From contig CAIYZV010000394.1 of NCBI GenBank assembly GCA_903930765.1, positions 1 through 35,747 of the forward strand: 35,747 nt of DNA. Reading direction: 5' to 3'. The DNA comes from an uncultured Pirellula sp. Its GTDB lineage: Bacteria; Planctomycetota; Planctomycetia; Pirellulales; Pirellulaceae. A program made the translations under genes and the position numbers. This document shows, piece by piece, positions 16,820-24,939 of the stretch. Numbering within the stretch: position 1 is the first letter of the stretch; the number at the start of each line of letters is the position of its first letter. The notes beneath the pieces were generated by a model, which worked only from the letters and a program-made list of their open reading frames with translations, was not told the DNA's origin and searched no databases.

Positions 16820-16977
16820 GGTTTCCATCCCTACACGGTTTGCGATACGATACACAGTTTGATTGCCAATGGCTATTCGCTTTTTAAGCTAGATTGTCAC
16901 GAACGGAGAACTATCTGGTGCGACTCCTCCACTGCGTATGCCCTTCACGTCCGACTCGGTCCTGGTCGTTCTCGGGG

Positions 16978-18834
16978 ATGATGGTCCGCAATACATTCAT
17001 CTTGGTGCTCTCGTTGGTCATGTCTACACGGCTTCTCGCTGTGGAGGATTTGCCGCGGGCCGTCGATATGTTTCCCGCGGAAACTCAAGCCTTCGTCTGG
17101 ATGCCCAGCAGCAAATCGTTCTTGGACAATTGGGCGGAAACGGAACTTGGAAAACTAGCCGCTGATGAACGGCTCAAAGAGTTCTGGATCAGCCAACAAG
17201 AAGAAATCAGCAACCGCTTCTCCAATGCTGGATGGCAACTGAGTTTGAAGTTCGATGATCTACCCGAAATTTGCTCGGGCCAAGCAGCCATGGGATGGAT
17301 CGCGCGACCGAGCATCGCTGCGAAACCTTATTCGCTCGGTTTGATCGTCGACGTCGCCGGACGGGATTCCCAAGTCACCGCGTTCCTCGATCGCATTCAA
17401 GGCGAAATGGATAGCAAGAAAGCCACAACGGAAAGCATCGCGGTCGACGGATTAAGCGTCAAGCATTATGTGCTACCGAAATTAGCAAACGACACCAAGA
17501 TCCGAGATTCCTACTACGTCCTCTCCCAAGGACAACTCCTCGCAGCCGATGACCTAGAAACCATCAAGGATTTGTTGAAGGCGCAGTCTGGCGTACAAAC
17601 TGGTGCGCTGTCGCAATCCAACATCTACAAGAATGTTCAATCCAAAATTGAACGGGACGACCATCCCTCGGAGATCGAGTACTTCGTCCAACCGATCGGC
17701 TTCGGAAAACTCCTTCGCTCGGTTTCCGGTAAACAAGCCAAAAGCCAAGTCGACATCCTGAAACTGCTGGAAGGACAAGGCTTTGATCGGATTCTTTGTG
17801 CGGCTGGCTCCGTGCAATTGAACAAGCCGGATTTGGACATGCATCACCAAGGCTTTATCCTTCGCGAAGAAGAATTGCCCACCTCAGTTCAAATCCTTGA
17901 TTTCCCTAATCAAGAGCAATTGGTTCCGCCATCGTGGATCAGCGTAAACTCGGCAGGCGTGCTCGGGTTTTCGTGGAACTTTAGCGACGCATTCCCCAAG
18001 TTCAAAGGGATCGTCGATGCTTATATCGGCGATGAGCAATTCGATGAGATCCTCGACGGAATCAAACGCGACCCGAACGGACCGCAGATCGACATTAAAC
18101 AAGAGCTCCTCCCCTACATTGGAACGGAGTTTTTTGCCATCAGTGAAATTGTCGAGCCGATCACGCCTGAGAGCAAACGCTCTCTGATCTGCATCAAACT
18201 CAAAGACCCAGACAACAAACTATCTGGTGTATTGAACCGATACTCGAAGAGTGAACCAGGTGCCAGCACCGAGGACATCGGCGAATATCGCATTTGGAAG
18301 TTCTCCAACGAAGAAGAAGAAGAGGAGATCATCGAGTTCAACCAAGTTCCCGGCCAAGGCAAGGAAGAGGAAGAAGAAGAAAAGCCACTGCTGAACGAAT
18401 GGGCAGTATCCATCGTCGATGGATACTTCGTCTTCGCCTCGAACCCGGAAACACTCACCAAGGTCATCGCGAACGCTCAAAACAAGGACATCCAAGGTGA
18501 GTTCGAGCGGCTGGAAGCAGTTCAAGCCGTCCGTGCGATGCAAAAGAAGCTCGTCCATGGAAACGGATTCAGCTTTTCCGAAGTCGACCTCGCGGACCGC
18601 TCGTTCGAAATGCAGTACGAATTGTTCCGACAAGGAATCCTGCCTCAATCTCGATCGCTCCTGGCATTGGTGCTCGAACGAATCCTGAAAACGGACAAGT
18701 CCAAAGCGCAGGAGTTGCAAGGGAACAAGCTCCCACCTTTTGATCAGGTCAAGCAATTCTTCACTCCAACCGGAATGGTGATACGCACTGAAAAAGATGG
18801 TTGGGGGATCGACGGTTTCATTCTCGGGAAATAA
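16978..18834 (+). CDS. Large secreted protein, unknown function (DUF3352-like)
   Basis: About 618 residues. The N-terminus 'MMVRNTFILVLSLVMSTRLLA' is a signal peptide, so ATG 16978 or 16981 is preferred to a TTG at 16894. The mature part starts 'VEDLPRAVDMFPAETQAFVWMPSSK', a pattern I associate with planctomycete DUF3352-type extracytoplasmic proteins (assignment tentative). The body is a mixed alpha/beta sequence with no catalytic motif that I recognise and no membrane helix after the signal. About residues 470-500 hold two very acidic Glu runs (six and seven Glu-rich positions). The downstream M28 peptidase starts 5-14 bases after its stop, so the two are almost surely cotranscribed, suggesting a joint extracytoplasmic role. 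Confidence 0.6.
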   Translation: MMVRNTFILVLSLVMSTRLLAVEDLPRAVDMFPAETQAFVWMPSSKSFLDNWAETELGKLAADERLKEFWISQQEEISNRFSNAGWQLSLKFDDLPEICSGQAAMGWIARPSIAAKPYSLGLIVDVAGRDSQVTAFLDRIQGEMDSKKATTESIAVDGLSVKHYVLPKLANDTKIRDSYYVLSQGQLLAADDLETIKDLLKAQSGVQTGALSQSNIYKNVQSKIERDDHPSEIEYFVQPIGFGKLLRSVSGKQAKSQVDILKLLEGQGFDRILCAAGSVQLNKPDLDMHHQGFILREEELPTSVQILDFPNQEQLVPPSWISVNSAGVLGFSWNFSDAFPKFKGIVDAYIGDEQFDEILDGIKRDPNGPQIDIKQELLPYIGTEFFAISEIVEPITPESKRSLICIKLKDPDNKLSGVLNRYSKSEPGASTEDIGEYRIWKFSNEEEEEEIIEFNQVPGQGKEEEEEEKPLLNEWAVSIVDGYFVFASNPETLTKVIANAQNKDIQGEFERLEAVQAVRAMQKKLVHGNGFSFSEVDLADRSFEMQYELFRQGILPQSRSLLALVLERILKTDKSKAQELQGNKLPPFDQVKQFFTPTGMVIRTEKDGWGIDGFILGK

Positions 18835-18848
18835 CAGGGATGCCCCTC

Positions 18849-20564
18849 ATGCTCAATCGTGCTTCTGCAATGGGGCGGTGCCTGTCGAGCCATAAATTCG
18901 GGCTGTTCCTGCTCGCATGCTTGGTAGCACCAACCGCCATCCAAGCTCAATCGATCGAAGATGCCCAGCGCCGGATCCAAGAGTCGACATTGCGTAGCCA
19001 CATCCGCTTCCTCGCCGATGATCTTCTCGAAGGACGCGGACCAGGCTCCAACGGCGATGCCATCACGCAGCTCTACCTCGAAACGCAATTCCAGGCGATG
19101 GGATTGCAACCGGTCGACTCCCTTCGTTCCTACCGTCAAGCGGTACCGATGCTGGGTGTTACCAGCACTCCGGATAAAGTCTGGGAGTTTGAATCCCCCA
19201 AAGCCGACTCTGGGTCCGAGAAACTGCAACTGAAGTATTTCGAAGACTTCATCGCCGTCGCTGGCACACCCGACCCACGTGTGGAACTCAACAATGCGGA
19301 ATTAGTGTTCGTCGGCTACGGCATCCAAGCCCCTGAGTACGATTGGGATGACTACAAAGGGGTAGATCTCCAAGGAAAAATCCTCGTCATGATGAACAAC
19401 GATCCGGAGAAAGACCCGGATCACTTCGGCGGCTCGAAAAGGCTCTACTACGGCCGCTGGGATTACAAGTACGAAAGCGCCGCTCGCCAAGGTGCGGCAG
19501 GTGCCATCATCATCCACACAACGCCTTCGGCAGGTTATCCCTTCACCGTAATCCAAACCTCATGGACCGGCGAAGAGTTTGAACTGCGAGACTCCGAAGG
19601 GCCCAAGATGACGATGAAGGGTTGGACCACCGAAGATGCGACCCGCAAGCTTTTTGCTTTGGCAGGCTTCAACCTAGATGAACTTCGCGCCAAAGCGGAA
19701 TCCGTCGACTTCAAACCTGTCCCCTTGGGCTTAAAACTGTCCACCAAAATCGAATGCGGGGTCCGCGAACGAATCACCGCCAATGTGTTTGGCGTTCTCC
19801 GAGGTGCTGACCCGAAACTCGCAGACGAGCATGTGGTGTTCATGGCTCATCACGACCATATCGGTATCGCTAGCGATCGAGATGCTCGCGGTGACAACAT
19901 CTACAACGGTGCCATCGATAACGCATCGGGTACCGCCTCCCTGCTAACCATTCTCAAAGCGATCGCCGAGAGCGGATTCAAACCCAAGCGATCGATTTTG
20001 TTCGCCGCTGTCGGGGCGGAAGAACAAGGCTTACTCGGCTCGAAATACATGGCGGAACATCCGCCGATCCCCAACGGCAAACTCGCCGCTTTGATCAATA
20101 TGGATGGAATGAATTTCCTGGGCCCCACCAAGGATGTCCAAGTGATCGGATTGGGTAAGAGCAGCCTCGATCGCTTAGTGAACGCAGCGGCACAGCGGCA
20201 AAACAGAACCGTAGTCGGGGACCTGGAGCCGAGCAAAGGCTATTACTATCGGTCCGATCAATTCTCACTGGCCAAGGTCGGTGTGCCTGCGGTCTATCTC
20301 CATTCAGGCCACGCAGTCCGCAACAAGCCTGAAGGTTGGGGGAAAGAACAACTCCAGCAATGGACAGAAAAGCACTACCACCAACGATCCGATGAATACG
20401 ACCCCTCCTGGGATCTCGAAGGAGCTGTCGAGGACCTACAGCTTTTAACCGAAGTTGGGCTCGAATCCGCCAATGCTCCCGAAATGCAATCGTGGAATCC
20501 AGGGGATGAGTTCGAAGCCGCTCGGCGCGATGCTATCGCTAAATCGAGCACGGAAAGACGCTAG
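18849..20564 (+). CDS. Secreted M28-family metallopeptidase with PA domain
   Basis: A 571-residue zinc aminopeptidase-like enzyme exported to the periplasm or outside. Signal peptide to about residue 33 ('FGLFLLACLVAPTAIQA'). A PA-type insert occupies about 150-240 ('VFVGYGIQAPEYDWDDYKG', 'GAAGAIIIHT'). The M28 domain has the full two-zinc ligand set: H334 in 'FMAHHDHIG', D357 in 'GAIDNASG', E391 and E392 in 'VGAEEQGLLGS', D419 in 'INMDGMN' and H485 in 'YLHSGH'. I chose ATG 18849 because AGGG at 18836-18839 is well spaced for it; ATG 18840 is also possible. It follows the secreted protein gene directly (operon) and converges on tsaD with 6 bp between stops. A GC-rich hairpin just after the stop (20579-20604) may end its transcript. 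Confidence 0.9.
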   Translation: MLNRASAMGRCLSSHKFGLFLLACLVAPTAIQAQSIEDAQRRIQESTLRSHIRFLADDLLEGRGPGSNGDAITQLYLETQFQAMGLQPVDSLRSYRQAVPMLGVTSTPDKVWEFESPKADSGSEKLQLKYFEDFIAVAGTPDPRVELNNAELVFVGYGIQAPEYDWDDYKGVDLQGKILVMMNNDPEKDPDHFGGSKRLYYGRWDYKYESAARQGAAGAIIIHTTPSAGYPFTVIQTSWTGEEFELRDSEGPKMTMKGWTTEDATRKLFALAGFNLDELRAKAESVDFKPVPLGLKLSTKIECGVRERITANVFGVLRGADPKLADEHVVFMAHHDHIGIASDRDARGDNIYNGAIDNASGTASLLTILKAIAESGFKPKRSILFAAVGAEEQGLLGSKYMAEHPPIPNGKLAALINMDGMNFLGPTKDVQVIGLGKSSLDRLVNAAAQRQNRTVVGDLEPSKGYYYRSDQFSLAKVGVPAVYLHSGHAVRNKPEGWGKEQLQQWTEKHYHQRSDEYDPSWDLEGAVEDLQLLTEVGLESANAPEMQSWNPGDEFEAARRDAIAKSSTERR

Positions 20565-20570
20565 GCATTC

Positions 20571-21638
20571 TCAGCGACGCTTCGCCCCCGACGCGGGGCG
20601 AAGCAACCCAGGCTGGGCATCCATGTCGAGGCTGTCATACTCGCCTCGTTCAATTTTTTCCCACGCCAACGCCCCCATGACCGCATTGTCGGTACACAAC
20701 TCAGGTGCGGCGATCAACAACTCGATCCCTTTCGAGTCGCATGCGGCTTGCAATTGCTCTCGAAGTTGCCGGTTAGCAGCCACCCCACCACCTAAACATA
20801 TCCGCTTCAGTCCCGTCTTCTTCACCGCCAAGACAGCTTTACCCACCAAGCAATCGATGACGGCTTGCTGGAAACAAGCCGCGATATCCATTTTGTCCGG
20901 ATCGCTAATCGCGATGCTCGACCAGTCTTTTTGGCCTGTTCCTGCGATATGGTAACGGACGGCCGTCTTCAACCCAGAAAAACTAAAATCCAATCGAGTG
21001 TGGTCGTCGAGCAATGGGCGAGGAAATTGGATCGCTCGTGGGTTGCCTCTGGATGCAAGGGCTGAAAGCTGCGGCCCCCCCGGAAACGGCAACCCGAGCA
21101 TCACTGCGACCTTGTCGAACGCCTCGCCGGCAGCGTCATCGATGGTCCCCCCTAAGTAATCCCAACCGGTCGCCGAGTGGCATTGGTACAAACTCGTATG
21201 CCCTCCGCTCACCACAAACCCGATGCATGGATAGGCACTCGAACCTTGCCCCATGCCGCAAGCATAGATGTGAGCTTGAACATGGTTGATCCCCACCAAG
21301 GGTTTCGACCACGCCAGGGCAAACGCTTTGGCAGCCGACAACCCTACCAACAGCGAACCAGGTAGCCCCGGATGGGTCGCGACCGCCACCGCTACCAAGC
21401 GATCCATCGCAATTTTGGATTGCACCAGGGCGGTATCGATGACCGGTATGATACGCTCGAGGTGAGCCCTGGCCGCAATCTCCGGAACCACCCCGGAAAA
21501 CTGCGCATGCAGTTTTTCCTGAGTCGCCACACAGTCGCCTAAGACCCGGCCAGAACGGGTGATCACGGCCGCGGCTGTCTCGTCACAAGTCGATTCGATA
21601 GCCAGCAGGCAATCGTCGGAGGATTGGTGGATGGTCAT
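20571..21638 (-). CDS. tsaD: tRNA N6-adenosine threonylcarbamoyltransferase TsaD
   Basis: A 355-residue Kae1/TsaD, which transfers the threonylcarbamoyl group from TC-AMP to A37 of ANN-decoding tRNAs, with TsaB and TsaE. The N-terminus 'LLAIESTCDETAAAV' is the ASKHA phosphate-loop signature. The metal-binding pair is H119 and H123 in 'GINHVQAHIYA' (most homologues have EGH; here QAH, both His kept). 'FVVSGGHTSLY', 'GTIDDAAGEAFDKVA', 'GGGVAANRQLREQL' and 'CTDNAVMGA' are all present. ATG 21638 overlaps the stop of the upstream gene as ATGA; a longer in-frame start at 21710 falls inside that gene and adds unconserved residues. tsaB and tsaE are not in the window. Confidence 0.97.
   Translation of the reverse strand: MTIHQSSDDCLLAIESTCDETAAAVITRSGRVLGDCVATQEKLHAQFSGVVPEIAARAHLERIIPVIDTALVQSKIAMDRLVAVAVATHPGLPGSLLVGLSAAKAFALAWSKPLVGINHVQAHIYACGMGQGSSAYPCIGFVVSGGHTSLYQCHSATGWDYLGGTIDDAAGEAFDKVAVMLGLPFPGGPQLSALASRGNPRAIQFPRPLLDDHTRLDFSFSGLKTAVRYHIAGTGQKDWSSIAISDPDKMDIAACFQQAVIDCLVGKAVLAVKKTGLKRICLGGGVAANRQLREQLQAACDSKGIELLIAAPELCTDNAVMGALAWEKIERGEYDSLDMDAQPGLLRPASGAKRR
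20579..20604 (+). terminator. GC-rich hairpin after the M28 peptidase gene, inside the tsaD 3' end
   Basis: GCTTCGCCCC, loop CGACGC, GGGGCGAAGC: a perfect 10-bp stem starting 14 bases after the peptidase stop. No T-run follows (AACCC), so it is not a classical intrinsic terminator; it may instead stop or protect the plus-strand mRNA 3' end. It is also coding sequence for the last residues of TsaD on the other strand. Confidence 0.45.
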
Positions 21639-22729
21639 GGCTCTGCCGTCGATGGATCGATCCATGAGGAGCCAAGGCGTGTTCGTATCAGATGCTCGAC
21701 CCGCGGCCACTCCGTCACCGCGACTCGCTCCGCGAGCGGTTTCGCGAGCGCAATCAGCGGCTCGATGCGCATCAATGATTTTTCATCCGCCAGCAAAAAC
21801 GCCTCGAGCCAATCCTCAAGCGCCACGAAGTCGAACAGGCATACCTCTGCGATGCGCGTCGCGTCCTGGACTTGGAAATCCAAGCCGAGGGGCAAAAGGA
21901 AGCGAAGAAGGTCCGAGGATTTCGGAAGTCGCGTACGGCGAATGATATCGAGGCACCGCAGTTGCCCCGATCGGGTGAGCTTGGGATACCTCTCGGCGAT
22001 CAGCGTGTGGGTTTGAGATTGCCGTGCTCGAACCAACGCGATCGTCGCTTGATCGGCGATGGTTGCGTTACTCCGTTCGACCAACCCCAATAACGGCTGG
22101 TCGTAGCCTGGCAAGGAATGCCTCGCTGCAAACGCGAGCGTTGCCATCGCGAGCGGAGATGGTGAGGCACCGTCTTCCAACTCACCAAAACCTCGGTCAA
22201 TCCATTTGGATGCTTGGCCGCGGTAAAAGAGGCATTCGAGCGCAACCGAGATATTCTCTGGAGTACCATCATCAAAATCCATCTGCAACGAACTCGACTC
22301 TCTAGAGAGCGCAGACGCTCGCTCACGCATCAATGCTAAAGGTACTCTGAAGAATATCTTCGAGGCGTTTTTTAGGTCGGAGACGGTACCGAGATGATTT
22401 GCAAACCGGGACGTTTCTGATACCGACAAGGCCTCAAGTAGTTTTCCGGCGCATCGGCAGGTTCGGTCGGTGATCTTGCGTCCGGCCGACATCGCGGTCG
22501 CTCGTTCGAGGAGTTCGTCGACCATCGCATCCGGAATCGGTATATGCGAGACCAACGGAAAATCGGGAAATGCCATCTCAGGACCAAACCGATCCCAAGC
22601 ATCGAAGATCGCTTTGAGCACACCGTTGTCGCAAACATAGCTATTCGAGAGCAACTCCAAAGATGCGCTTCGCACTTTTGGGTGGTCATGGGAGAGCCAA
22701 GCGATCAATTGCCCGTCGGAGATAGCCAT
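21635..22729 (-). CDS. Helical-repeat (HEAT-like) protein translationally coupled to tsaD
   Basis: 364 residues with no signal peptide and no membrane helix, so cytoplasmic. The sequence is nearly all predicted helix. It opens with a HEAT-like pair 'GQLIAWLSHDHPKVRSASLELLSNSY', and similar spaced helices (for example 'SPLAMATLAFAARHSLPGYDQPLLGLV') recur through its length. I recognise no enzyme motif. Its stop overlaps the tsaD start as ATGA, indicating coupled translation, and its start is 150 bases after the ABC permease gene on the same strand, so it may be the link between the PspA/ABC run and tsaD or the first gene of its own operon. A protein-protein scaffold role is inference. Confidence 0.65.
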   Translation of the reverse strand: MAISDGQLIAWLSHDHPKVRSASLELLSNSYVCDNGVLKAIFDAWDRFGPEMAFPDFPLVSHIPIPDAMVDELLERATAMSAGRKITDRTCRCAGKLLEALSVSETSRFANHLGTVSDLKNASKIFFRVPLALMRERASALSRESSSLQMDFDDGTPENISVALECLFYRGQASKWIDRGFGELEDGASPSPLAMATLAFAARHSLPGYDQPLLGLVERSNATIADQATIALVRARQSQTHTLIAERYPKLTRSGQLRCLDIIRRTRLPKSSDLLRFLLPLGLDFQVQDATRIAEVCLFDFVALEDWLEAFLLADEKSLMRIEPLIALAKPLAERVAVTEWPRVEHLIRTRLGSSWIDPSTAEP

Positions 22730-22879
22730 TTTCGTCTACGAGAATCCACCTTGGAATGATGACACGGTATTCGGAAGGAATCAGTGCCGCCAAAGGATGA
22801 TGGAATGCGATTGGTTGAACAACACCAAATAACGATTTTTCGCATCGGAAAGCGCCGCTCTCGCGGTCGCATCCGGGAA

Positions 22880-23698
22880 CTAGCGGGCGCCTTCCTCGAA
22901 CCAAGGGCACAGCCAACGGCGAAGCCGGACGAGGCCAAATTCGGCGATCAGACCGATAATACCTAGGATCACTAGGTAGACGAAAACGATGTTCATGTTC
23001 AGCACCCGGGACTGCATCCGGATTTGGTAGCCCAACCCCGCGTCGCTGACCACCATTTCCGCTGCGATCAAGAAAATCATGGCTGGGCCGATCTGCATGC
23101 GAACGCAATCGATCACGTTGGGCAATATTTGTTTCCAGATGACCTCGTAAATAACCTCCATCTCGGAAGCCCCCAGCGTATAGGCTTTGTTGATCGACTC
23201 ATCGCTGACGTTGTCGCGAACCGCTTGATAAATCGACTGGGCCATCGAGAAAAAGATTCCCAAAGCGACCATGGAGGTGAACATGCGTTGGTCGGTCCCA
23301 GCCACGGCGAAATAGATTGGCATCATCGCCGTCGGGGGGATCTTTGATAGGAACATCACGATCGGGCTGAGCGGGGCCTCAATCCATCGATACGCACCCA
23401 TGAGCACCCCGATCGCGATCGATGCCGAAACGCCGATCCCCAGCCCTACCATCAATCTCCAAAGAGTCGCTCGCATGTCGTTCCAGAACATGGGTGGCTT
23501 CGGATTCTCCTCGGTGCCCTGGGGCTGGAAGATCTTCTGAAGGCCTTCGCTGAGCTTTGCGAACGATGGAATGGTGGTCTGTTTGGGATTAATCCTGGTC
23601 TGACGCGCCGAAAGGAGTTCGTAGCTGACCAGCAGAACTACGACCCCACCGATGGCCAAAGCCAGGAACAACCACATGGGTATTTCGCGTCGGATCAT
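22880..23698 (-). CDS. ABC importer permease (nitrate/taurine/urea-type, BPD_transp_1)
   Basis: A 272-residue inner-membrane permease of the NrtB/SsuC/TauC group. Hydrophobic helices start at about residues 9, 82, 108, 141, 203 and 237. The EAA loop that docks the ATPase is visible at about 180-200 ('LGASEMEVIYEVIWKQILPN' with the downstream 'IDCVRMQIGPA'). A hydrophilic stretch of about 50 residues after the first helix is longer than usual. It starts 22 bases after the SBP gene stop, so the two are cotranscribed. The cognate ATPase gene is missing: only 150 bases separate this gene from the unrelated helical-repeat gene downstream. An ATPase must come from elsewhere if transport occurs. Confidence 0.9.
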   Translation of the reverse strand: MIRREIPMWLFLALAIGGVVVLLVSYELLSARQTRINPKQTTIPSFAKLSEGLQKIFQPQGTEENPKPPMFWNDMRATLWRLMVGLGIGVSASIAIGVLMGAYRWIEAPLSPIVMFLSKIPPTAMMPIYFAVAGTDQRMFTSMVALGIFFSMAQSIYQAVRDNVSDESINKAYTLGASEMEVIYEVIWKQILPNVIDCVRMQIGPAMIFLIAAEMVVSDAGLGYQIRMQSRVLNMNIVFVYLVILGIIGLIAEFGLVRLRRWLCPWFEEGAR

Positions 23699-23720
23699 AT
23701 CCGTCTACTTCCCTGGTCGC

Positions 23721-24866
23721 TTACTTCTTGGGTTGCTCGAGGTACTCTTTGAGAAACGTCGTGTCAAAATCCATGACGCCTTTACCGGTGCCGAACGACA
23801 GTTCGACGGGAGCCTGGGTCAATCCGTACTTCACACAGAACTTGCTCACCAAAAGCATCGTTTCCTTCTGGAATTTCTCTTCCGTGAATAACCGTACCGC
23901 ATCCTTTGGATCGGAATAGAACCGAGTTTGCGTGACGACTGTCTTCATGTCCTCCAACTCCAACTTTGCAAATCGAGCACCGATGCCGACGAGGGTGGCA
24001 TCGCGCGTCTTTTCATCGTTCATGCGTTGGTTCATGGCGTAAAAAGTTTCAACGACTGCCTTAGCAAAGTCGGAACCACCTTTCTTCCCGAGGGAATCCT
24101 TGCCGACAACCACCATGTCGATGATTTCCTCGGGGATCGATTCGGAACTGAACAAGACATGTGCATCATTGCGGCTGCGAACCGACTGCATGACGAATGG
24201 ATTCCATACCATAATGGACGGAATTTTTTCGTCCTTGCCCTGAAAGGCCTGAGCCGCTTGCTCGGGGTCCATTTGGCTGAATGGAAAATCTGCGGGATTC
24301 TTTCCTAGCTTTTCCAAGCAACGCTCGAAGCAGTATTGAGAGACGCTTTTCTCAAGTCCGCGGGTTGGCTTGCCAGCAAGCTCATCGATCGATTTGATGC
24401 CTGCAGTGATGCAAGCGTCCGCTCCCGCGCTGGTCGACGTCGGCATGATCGCTACTGAATTCCGAGATCCAGCAGCACCCAGGATATCGATGTTGGTGAT
24501 ACAGACCGCATCGGCTTGGGAGTTTCCGTAGAGGGTGATGCATTGATCGTACGATGCCAGGAGCAGTTCGATATCGATGTTGTATTTCTTCTCGATCGAA
24601 CCCATCGCGCCCGCCTTGCCATCGATCAATCCCACCTCATCGGCGACGCCGAAAATACTCCAAGAGGGATACTCGCTCCATGCGAGGGTGAACTTTGCTG
24701 GAGGCGCAGTGGCGGTCGAACCGCCACCAGTTGTCCCACTGTTGGCGGTCCCACTTTTGGCGGGGGACTTGCTATCGCCGCATCCGAGGGTCGCTATGCC
24801 GAATACGGCAATGCCCATCATGAATGTTGCCACAAGCGAGCGGCTCGAAGTAAATGTTCTTCTCAT
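23721..24866 (-). CDS. Lipoprotein substrate-binding protein of an ABC importer
   Basis: 381 residues. The N-terminus 'MRRTFTSSRSLVATFMMG...TLGC' is a lipoprotein signal with C29 as the probable lipidated residue; a Gly/Ser/Thr/Ala linker follows, containing a 15-bp tandem duplication. The mature part begins 'FTLAWSEYPSWSIFGVADEVGL' and continues with 'CITNIDILGAAG' and 'VWNPFVMQSV', the pattern of the nitrate/sulfonate/taurine binding-protein group and especially those found beside urea carboxylase (TIGR03427-like). The ligand is not certain; no urea gene is nearby. ATG 24866 is chosen because the longer open frame upstream overlaps the pspA-like gene out of phase. An AAAGGAAA site lies about 10 nt upstream. 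Anchored to a membrane, it should feed the permease just downstream. Confidence 0.88.
   Translation of the reverse strand: MRRTFTSSRSLVATFMMGIAVFGIATLGCGDSKSPAKSGTANSGTTGGGSTATAPPAKFTLAWSEYPSWSIFGVADEVGLIDGKAGAMGSIEKKYNIDIELLLASYDQCITLYGNSQADAVCITNIDILGAAGSRNSVAIMPTSTSAGADACITAGIKSIDELAGKPTRGLEKSVSQYCFERCLEKLGKNPADFPFSQMDPEQAAQAFQGKDEKIPSIMVWNPFVMQSVRSRNDAHVLFSSESIPEEIIDMVVVGKDSLGKKGGSDFAKAVVETFYAMNQRMNDEKTRDATLVGIGARFAKLELEDMKTVVTQTRFYSDPKDAVRLFTEEKFQKETMLLVSKFCVKYGLTQAPVELSFGTGKGVMDFDTTFLKEYLEQPKK
24733..24762. repeat. 15-bp in-frame tandem duplication in the SBP linker
   Basis: GTCCCACTGTTGGCG at 24733-24747 and GTCCCACTTTTGGCG at 24748-24762, one mismatch. It encodes a duplicated Ala-Lys/Asn-Ser-Gly-Thr unit in the linker between the lipid anchor and the binding domain. 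Confidence 0.8.
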
Positions 24867-24939
24867 AGAGCGAGTTTCCTTTGGTGTAAAAACCTTTGGC
24901 AGGGTGGACGTAATGAAAATCGAATAGGCCAACTGAGAC

